Of a stretch of DNA of 20,307 nucleotides, positions 15,379 to 20,307 are shown piece by piece. Origin of the DNA: JBLNDJ01 sp050261515 (GTDB lineage Bacteria > Acidobacteriota > Terriglobia > Bryobacterales > Bryobacteraceae). The stretch covers positions 1 to 20,307 of the forward strand of contig JBLNDJ010000008.1 of the NCBI GenBank assembly GCA_050261515.1, read 5' to 3'. The notes below the pieces were generated by a model that was given only the letters and a program-made list of their open reading frames with translations, was not told the DNA's origin and made no database searches. The position numbers were made by a program, and so were the translations under genes. The number at the start of each line of letters is the position of its first letter. Position 1 is the stretch's first letter.

Positions 15379-15442
15379 TATAGCAAGCTTATGCCCGCGC
15401 TTTACGTCTCGTGCGACGTCAAGCTTGAATTCGCTTGCTATA
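15379..15442. repeat. Nested inverted repeat upstream of the heparinase-like gene
   Basis: Outer arms TATAGCAAGC (15379-15388) and GCTTGCTATA (15433-15442) are perfect inverted repeats. Inside lie a second pair, CAAGCTT (15384-15390) and AAGCTTG (15421-15427), and a third, ACGTC (15404-15408) and GACGT (15415-15419) around loop TCGTGC. The structure begins 14 bp before the ATG and only a few bases before its SD, so it may act as an operator or as an mRNA structure that controls translation. Confidence 0.55.
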
Positions 15443-15927
15443 CGACTCGTGTGGGCCAATAGCCGGAGAAGTGCGTATCCAGAGCCTTGTCAGATCGAGA
15501 ACTCTTTCTCGAACAGGGGGCCGATGATGGATACATTCCTGGCTATTCCCGAGCCGGCGCTCAGGCGCTATCCGGGATGACGCTCGACGACATCGTGCGG
15601 GCGTTCGCACCCGCGGGAAGCGAGCGCGCATGACGCGCCGCTGATGTCGACTGGTCTATTCGGAGATCGAGGCGGGACCCGGCGATCGCGTCGTGTTTTC
15701 TCCGACGGAATCACGCAGGCGGGGATGGGAGAGTTACTGACGCCGACCGGCTGGGGGATCGATGAGGTCAGCGGTTTTCGGGCGGAAGTCGTGCGCGACG
15801 AACCGGAAGTTTCCGCGCGCCGCGCCGCATGCTCGTGGCGACGGGGCCGCCGTTCTTCCCCGCCCGCGATCAGGGGCGGCCAGATCGTGAAGACCTTCCC
15901 CGGAGTGAAGGCGGTCTGCGGGAATCG
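15443..15927. other. Gene-poor stretch with possible decayed coding sequence
   Basis: No complete gene is supported. The best coding-like segment is 15487-15633 (+), a 48-codon frame from TTG ending in LSGMTLDDIVRAFAPAGSERA. It has balanced composition but no SD and no recognised family. Further right, short coding-like pieces in different frames follow (for example EIEAGPGDRVVFSP near 15663-15705 and GMGELLTPTGWGIDE near 15722-15766), broken by stops. This is what a frameshifted gene remnant would look like, but GC-rich noncoding DNA can also give such pieces. No T-rich terminator follows rmlB. Confidence 0.35.
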
Positions 15928-16971
15928 TCAAGAAGATTGCGGTGCTGCTCCTGTAGCGACTTCGCGCGCCCCGTAGTTGCGCGCGTAATACTCCTGGTAG
16001 GCGCCGCTGCGCACGCGCTCGACCCAACCGGCGTGCTCGCGATACCAGCGAACGGTTTCGCGCAGCCCGGCCTCGAAATCCACCTGCGGCGCCCAGCCGG
16101 CTTCGCGCTCGAGTTTCGCGCTCGACAGAGCGTAGCGGCGGTCGTGGCCCGGCCGGTCGGTGACGTAGCGAATGAGGTTGGGGTCCGCGCCGGTAGCCTC
16201 GAGAATGCGCCGCACCACTTCGATGTTCGGCAGCGACCGCGTGCCGCCGATATTGTAGATCTCCCCTTCGGCGCCGCGTTCGAGCACGGCCGCGATACCG
16301 CGGCAGTGGTCGTCCACATACAGCCAGTCGCGAACCTGCATGCCGTCGCCGTACACCGGCAGCGGCTTCCCCTCCACCGCGTTGGCGATCATGAGCGGGA
16401 TAAGCTTTTCGGGGAACTGATATGGCCCGTAATTGTTCGATGCGCGCGTCACGAGCACCGGCAGGCGGTAGGTCGTGAAGTACGAAAGGGCGAGCAGGTC
16501 CGAGCCGGCCTTGGCGGCCGAGTAGGGGCTGCTCGCCCGGAGGGGGAAGCGCTCATCGGCAACCGCGGGCGCCTCGAGCGAGCCGTACACTTCGTCGGTC
16601 GAGACGTGGACGAAGCGCCCGGTCCGCGCGGCCCGCGCCGCTTCGAGCAGCGTAAACGTGCCGCGCAAGTTGGTTTCGAAGACCGGCAGGGGGGAAAGAA
16701 TGCTGCGGTCCACGTGCGACTCGGCGGCGAAGTGCACGACCGCGTCCGGCCTGAACTCCGCGAACACAGACTCGACCGCCGCCGCGTCGCAGATATCGCC
16801 GCGCACGAACTGGTAGCGCGGATCGCCTGCTACGGCCTCGACGTTCTCGAGGTTGCCCGCGTAAGTGAGCTTATCGAAATTGAGGATTTCGACGGAGCCC
16901 GGCGAGCCCAGCATCAGCCGCACGAACGCCGACCCGATGAACCCGGCCCCGCCGGTCACGAGGATTCTCAC
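15928..16971 (-). CDS. rmlB: dTDP-glucose 4,6-dehydratase
   Basis: A short-chain dehydrogenase-family enzyme converting dTDP-glucose to dTDP-4-keto-6-deoxyglucose, precursor of rhamnose and other deoxysugars. NAD-binding GGAGFIG is at 7-13, the catalytic Thr-Asp-Glu in STDEVYG at 124-130, the Y-x3-K pair Tyr150/Lys154, and the substrate-site motif RASNNYGPYQFPEKL from 176. The 347 residues fit RmlB. The start is GTG 16971, preceded by AGGGGG and overlapping the rmlA stop as GTGA; a longer upstream frame lies within rmlA and is rejected. rmlC and rmlD are not in the window, so the final sugar (rhamnose or another) cannot be told. Confidence 0.95.
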   Translation of the reverse strand: MRILVTGGAGFIGSAFVRLMLGSPGSVEILNFDKLTYAGNLENVEAVAGDPRYQFVRGDICDAAAVESVFAEFRPDAVVHFAAESHVDRSILSPLPVFETNLRGTFTLLEAARAARTGRFVHVSTDEVYGSLEAPAVADERFPLRASSPYSAAKAGSDLLALSYFTTYRLPVLVTRASNNYGPYQFPEKLIPLMIANAVEGKPLPVYGDGMQVRDWLYVDDHCRGIAAVLERGAEGEIYNIGGTRSLPNIEVVRRILEATGADPNLIRYVTDRPGHDRRYALSSAKLEREAGWAPQVDFEAGLRETVRWYREHAGWVERVRSGAYQEYYARNYGAREVATGAAPQSS

Positions 16972-17750
16972 CGGGCCCCCTGCGCGAGCGCCGGCGCCTT
17001 GCGGGCCCAAGCCGACTCCGCCACCAGGTTGCTCGCGCGCAGCAGCGAGTCGAACGTGCCCGCGTCGGTCCACCAGCCCTCCAGTTGCGAGAACGCCATC
17101 GTGCCTTCGCGGATGTACGCATTATTCACGTCCGTGATCTCGAGCTCGCCGCGCTGGGACGGCACCAGCGTTTTGATCTTGTCGAACACGGTCGCATCGT
17201 ACATATAGATGCCTGTTACGGCCAGTCGCGACTTCGGCCGCGCCGGCTTCTCTTCGATCCCCACGATGCGGTCGCCCCTGACCTCGGCGACGCCGAACCG
17301 CTCGGCGTCCGGCACCTCTTTCAGCAGAACGCGCGCCCCGCCCCCTTGCGCGCGGAAAGCCTCGACGGCCGGCCGGACCGTCCCCTCGATGATGTTGTCG
17401 CCCAGGACAACGCAAACGCTCTGGCCGTCGGCGAAGTGCTCCGCCAGCGCGAGCGCCTCGGCGATTCCGCCCTCGCCCTCCTGGTAGGCGTAGCTCAGGT
17501 GCACCAGCCCGAACTCCTTCCCGTTGCCGAGCAGGCGCAGGAAATCCCCGGCGTTGCGGCCGCCGGTGACCACCATGATCTCCTCCACACCCGCGTCCGC
17601 CAGCGTGCGGATCGGGTAATAGATCATCGGCTGGTCGTAGACCGGAAGCAGATGCTTGTTCGTGATCTTCGTCAGAGGAAGCAAGCGGCTGCCGGTTCCA
17701 CCGGCGAGCACGACGCCTTTCAGGTTTGCGGGTTTCGAAGTTTTTGTCAT
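16968..17750 (-). CDS. rmlA: Glucose-1-phosphate thymidylyltransferase (short form)
   Basis: Makes dTDP-glucose from glucose 1-phosphate and dTTP. The nucleotidyltransferase loop VVLAGGTGSRLLPLT is at 13-27, PVYDQPMIYYPI at 36-47, the metal-binding Asp118 in VLGDN, and IEEKP at 165-169. The protein is 260 residues, about 30 shorter than enterobacterial RmlA, and has NKHLLPVY where those have SKQLLPVY, like the short RmlA variants. It is coupled to rmlB by a 4-bp overlap and starts five bases after the wzz-like stop, so the three genes form one transcript. The ATG at 17750 has no strong SD, and translation probably depends on coupling. Confidence 0.93.
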   Translation of the reverse strand: MTKTSKPANLKGVVLAGGTGSRLLPLTKITNKHLLPVYDQPMIYYPIRTLADAGVEEIMVVTGGRNAGDFLRLLGNGKEFGLVHLSYAYQEGEGGIAEALALAEHFADGQSVCVVLGDNIIEGTVRPAVEAFRAQGGGARVLLKEVPDAERFGVAEVRGDRIVGIEEKPARPKSRLAVTGIYMYDATVFDKIKTLVPSQRGELEITDVNNAYIREGTMAFSQLEGWWTDAGTFDSLLRASNLVAESAWARKAPALAQGAR

Positions 17751-17755
17751 CGGCG

Positions 17756-19231
17756 CTAGACCTGGGAGCACACGAGGTATTCGACGATAGCCACCGCGAC
17801 GACCATCGTTGCGCCGGCCGCCCATTCAAACGTCCATCTCAACTTCAGGGCACGCTCTTCGATGGGCGTCAGCAGCTTCGGAATCGAAACCACCAGGGGC
17901 AGCTCGTAGCGTTCGCGCAACTGCCTGTGGGAATGGAACGACGTGTCGCGGGTCTCCATGAGGAAGGCCAGCGCGAGCCCGAGCCCGATGCCCGCAACCA
18001 GGCCCGCGAACGCCATCTTGACGCGCTTGGGGCCCGAAGGGAGATACGGAAGCGTCGGCGGATCCACCAGCCGGAATTGCAGCCCTTCGCGGTTCTGCTC
18101 CAGGTTGGTGGCCATCTGCGATTGCTGTTTTCTCTGGACCAGTTCCGCGTACTGCTGCCGCAGCAGTTCGTAATCGCGGGAAATCGACGTCAACTGCTGC
18201 TCGCGGACCGGCGCGAGAGTCAGCCGCCCCTGATACTGCCGCAGCTCCGCTTCGAGCCGCGCCTCCTGGCCGGCCAGTTCCTCGATCTCGCGATCGTTGG
18301 ACATCGCCTGCGACGCCAGGTCGGCGAGCGCGGGCTGATCCAAAGGCAGCGGCGCCGTTCCGCGCCCCCCTTTGCCGATCGAATTCAGCACGGCTTCGGC
18401 CCGCGCGATTTCGCCGTCCTTTTTGACGACATCCGGATGCTGCGGCGTAAAGCGCACGAGCAGCGTGGCGCGGTCTTCCTTCAGCTTCGCCAGGATACTC
18501 CGCACCGAGGCCTCGATCGATGCGCGCCGGTCGCGCGCGCGGCTCAGGCTCGAGCGCGCGGCCTGAAGCTGAGTCCGCAGGTCCGTCACCACGGTGATGT
18601 TTGCGATCTGCTGGTCGCCGAATTCGCCCGAATGCTGCGTCTTGAAGTCCTTGATCTTCTGCTCCTGCTCGGCCAGCTTCTGCCGCACGGACTCGATCTG
18701 ATCCGAAAGGAAACTAGACGTGCTGGCGGTCTGGCTCTCGCGCGTGCGGTAATTCGCGTCGATGAAAAGCTGTGTGAGCCGGCTCGTCACCGCCTGCGCC
18801 ACTTTCGGGTCGGCCGCGCTGAAAGCGATCTTGAACGCGTTGAAGTCCGACTGGGGCTTCGGATCGAGCGGAAGGATCTCGATGTCCTTTCTCATCCTCT
18901 CCACGCGTACGATATCGGGCTTTTTCTTCTGGCCCGAATAGAGATCGAACTCGCGGATGACCCCCAGCAACTGGCTGCGCGACAGAACTTGCCGCGTCAT
19001 GGCGGTCACTATGTCGGCATCTGCCCCCGCGGATGGAACGTAGCGCTGGAGTACCTGCTGCTGCATGACCAGCGTGGCCTCCGAGCTGTACACGTTAGGT
19101 ATGCGCGCCAGGATGGCGGCCGTGAGCAGCGCTATCCCGCATGCCGGTCCCAGAAGGAACCACCGCCGCCGCACAACCATGCGGAACATGCGCTGAACGC
19201 CTTCGCTCGGTCTGGTTTCCTGTTCTGACAC
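17756..19231 (-). CDS. Wzz/GumC-type polysaccharide chain-length protein
   Basis: An inner-membrane polysaccharide co-polymerase, 491 residues, that sets exopolysaccharide chain length with the polymerase and export machinery. The N-terminal Wzz domain has a membrane segment at about 24-42. A long periplasmic coiled-coil region (about 165-385) holds many Gln, Glu, Arg and Leu heptads and the GNVR-like stretch VREQQLTSISRDYELLRQQYAELVQRKQQS. A proline-rich loop PPTLPYLPSGPKR precedes the second membrane segment (about 405-425). An additional hydrophobic segment at about 469-487 ends the protein, which is unusual. No Walker-type tyrosine kinase domain is fused. The start is GTG 19231 with GAGGTG eight bases upstream. 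Confidence 0.88.
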   Translation of the reverse strand: MSEQETRPSEGVQRMFRMVVRRRWFLLGPACGIALLTAAILARIPNVYSSEATLVMQQQVLQRYVPSAGADADIVTAMTRQVLSRSQLLGVIREFDLYSGQKKKPDIVRVERMRKDIEILPLDPKPQSDFNAFKIAFSAADPKVAQAVTSRLTQLFIDANYRTRESQTASTSSFLSDQIESVRQKLAEQEQKIKDFKTQHSGEFGDQQIANITVVTDLRTQLQAARSSLSRARDRRASIEASVRSILAKLKEDRATLLVRFTPQHPDVVKKDGEIARAEAVLNSIGKGGRGTAPLPLDQPALADLASQAMSNDREIEELAGQEARLEAELRQYQGRLTLAPVREQQLTSISRDYELLRQQYAELVQRKQQSQMATNLEQNREGLQFRLVDPPTLPYLPSGPKRVKMAFAGLVAGIGLGLALAFLMETRDTSFHSHRQLRERYELPLVVSIPKLLTPIEERALKLRWTFEWAAGATMVVAVAIVEYLVCSQV

Positions 19232-19258
19232 GTTCGATTCACCTCACAATGTTCTGTG

Positions 19259-20307
19259 CTACAGGGCTCCGCCCGTTGCCGGCGGCAGCGTCTCTCGAGC
19301 ACCTTCCTGGAGCGACAGGCTGCCCGCAAGCGGCGCGCTGGACGGCACGAAAACAACGTCCACCCAGTAGTTGCTGGAATTAAAGCTGGAACTCGGGAAA
19401 CCGCTCGACGACCCGTAACGGTATACGCCGTTCTGCCCGTCCACGCCGCTCCGCAGCGCGTGCAGCGGCGCGTTGTCGGCGCCAGTCGAGGCAAAGTAAT
19501 TTTCGGTGACCGAATAGCGGCCACGCGGCGCGAAATAGGAAATCACGTAAGTAGTATTGGCGTTGATGGCGACCGGCGTCGAGAAGCTGGCCTGCTGCCA
19601 GCCGGACGCCGTCTCGCCGCTGAAGGTGACGCTGGCGAGCAGCGTGCCCGACGCCGACCACAGATGTCCGGTGTGCGTTCCCGTATTCGCGGACGCCTTA
19701 TAGAACCGCACGCCGGTCACCGTGCCGGCCACGTCCGAGCGGAACTTCAACCCCAGTTCCACTGCCGCGGTATCCGAATCCACGATGGTCGGCGTGGTCG
19801 AGGAGTTCCAGATGCTGATGGCGCCGCCGCTCGTACCGGAAGTGTTGACCGTGAACGTAACCGCGCCTGTCGTGCCACCGGTTGTCGTGACCGTGACACT
19901 GTGTGCCCCGGTGGCTGCCGACGCGCCGATCACGAAGCTGGCCGTGATCTGCGTCGCGCTCACCACGGTCACCCCGCTCACCGTCACGCCCGTCCCCGAG
20001 ACGGCAACGGTCGCTCCGGAGACGAAGTTCGTGCCGGTGAGAGTGACCGGCACCGTCGCTCCCTGCGTTCCGCTCGTGGGGCTGATGGCCGTCAGCGTCG
20101 GGGCCGCGGGGGCACTGACCGTGAACGTGACCGCGCCCGTCGTGCCGCCGGTTGTCGTGACCGTGACGTTGCGCGCCCCGGTGGTTGCCGACGCGCCGAT
20201 CACGAAGTTCGCCGTGATCTGCGTCGCGCTCACCACGGTCACCCCGCTCACCGTCACGCCCGTCCCCGAGACGGCAACGGTCGCTCCGGAGACGAAGTTC
20301 GTGCCGG
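19259..20307 (-). CDS. TIG/IPT-repeat and DUF4082 surface protein, N-terminus beyond window
   Basis: C-terminal part of a larger extracellular protein; the frame stays open to the right edge of the window. At least two TIG/IPT-like Ig-fold repeats of 90 residues are seen (PTLTAISPTSGTQGATVPVT, then GTNFVSGATVAVSG and SATQITASFVIGA). They are followed by a DUF4082 domain: IWNSSTTPTIVDSDTAAVEL, FRSDVAGTVTGVRFYK, GHLWSASGTLLASVTF, WQQASFSTPVAI and TYVISYFAPRGRYS. It is rich in Thr, Ser, Val and Gly, as in secreted adhesins or carbohydrate-associated proteins. The last 25 residues show no membrane anchor or sorting tail. It ends 27 bp before wzz on the same strand, so it may be cotranscribed with the polysaccharide genes. 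Confidence 0.82.
   Translation of the reverse strand, partial: GTNFVSGATVAVSGTGVTVSGVTVVSATQITANFVIGASATTGARNVTVTTTGGTTGAVTFTVSAPAAPTLTAISPTSGTQGATVPVTLTGTNFVSGATVAVSGTGVTVSGVTVVSATQITASFVIGASAATGAHSVTVTTTGGTTGAVTFTVNTSGTSGGAISIWNSSTTPTIVDSDTAAVELGLKFRSDVAGTVTGVRFYKASANTGTHTGHLWSASGTLLASVTFSGETASGWQQASFSTPVAINANTTYVISYFAPRGRYSVTENYFASTGADNAPLHALRSGVDGQNGVYRYGSSSGFPSSSFNSSNYWVDVVFVPSSAPLAGSLSLQEGARETLPPATGGAL
19848..20307. repeat. 270-bp tandem coding repeat (TIG units), runs off the window
   Basis: Two units at a period of exactly 270 bp (90 codons) are visible. Bases 19941-20037 and 20211-20307 are identical over all 97 positions available, whereas the other half of the unit differs at scattered sites. 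The array continues past the right edge, so the number of units is unknown. Confidence 0.8.

Noticed and set aside
13317..15383. 688-codon open frame on the + strand
   Set aside because: Antisense to the heparinase-like gene; low-complexity Gly/Ala/Val/Arg composition typical of a shadow frame.
17726..19228. 500-codon open frame on the + strand
   Set aside because: Antisense to the wzz-like gene; rich in Arg, Leu and His with no recognisable domain.

Overview
The window is GC-rich bacterial chromosome from a Gram-negative organism: it has a periplasmic TonB-type domain, a Wzz-type polysaccharide co-polymerase and signal peptides. The gene mix (CysO-type cysteine synthesis, soluble NAD-linked hydrogenase, stand-alone TonB C-terminal protein, TIG/DUF4082 surface protein, heparinase-like lyase, sulfotransferase) and the style of the intergenic repeats suggest an Acidobacteriota member, perhaps Bryobacterales/Solibacterales. 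That placement is inferred from gene content, not from a marker gene. No rRNA, tRNA, CRISPR array or intact transposase was seen.

Region 1 (1-3258, + strand). A tight operon cysM - mec (JAMM peptidase) - cysO (ubiquitin-like sulfur carrier) - moeZ (E1-like enzyme plus rhodanese). Together these make the protein-thiocarboxylate route to cysteine known from Mycobacterium: MoeZ adenylates and thiolates the CysO tail, CysM transfers that sulfur to an activated serine, and the JAMM peptidase releases cysteine. Here the carrier ends in Gly-Gly-Ala, so the tail must first be trimmed. Upstream lie mutually exclusive hairpins and a near-consensus promoter that collides with the apparent ribosome-binding site. 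A short orphan HicB-like gene ends the region.

Region 2 (3260-9684, - strand). A five-gene hydrogenase operon, transcribed right to left as hoxE-hoxF-hoxU-hoxY-hoxH. It encodes a cytoplasmic bidirectional [NiFe] hydrogenase resembling group 3d. The notable feature is hoxF, a 1048-residue fusion of a NuoF/HoxF flavoprotein (NADH, FMN, 4Fe-4S) to a GltD/NfnL-like FAD and NAD(P) oxidoreductase. One polypeptide therefore carries two flavin and two pyridine-nucleotide sites, which suggests H2 coupled to both NADH and NADPH pools or electron bifurcation. Maturation genes (hyp, hoxW) are not in the window.

Region 3 (9685-12142). A gene-poor stretch with a 203-bp element bounded by inverted repeats and carrying two 47-bp direct repeats, several hairpins, a small secreted TonB-C protein, a short unknown gene, and the N-terminal stub of a DUF932 phage/plasmid-like gene. 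It looks like a site of past insertion and decay.

Region 4 (12143-20307). Cell-surface polysaccharide functions: a PAPS sulfotransferase (+) convergent with a secreted heparinase II/III-like protein (-), then, in - strand transcription order, a TIG-repeat/DUF4082 surface protein (cut by the window end), wzz, rmlA and rmlB. The last three supply chain-length control and dTDP-4-keto-6-deoxyglucose. A nested palindrome lies just upstream of the heparinase-like gene, and about 485 bp between it and rmlB hold only possible gene remnants.
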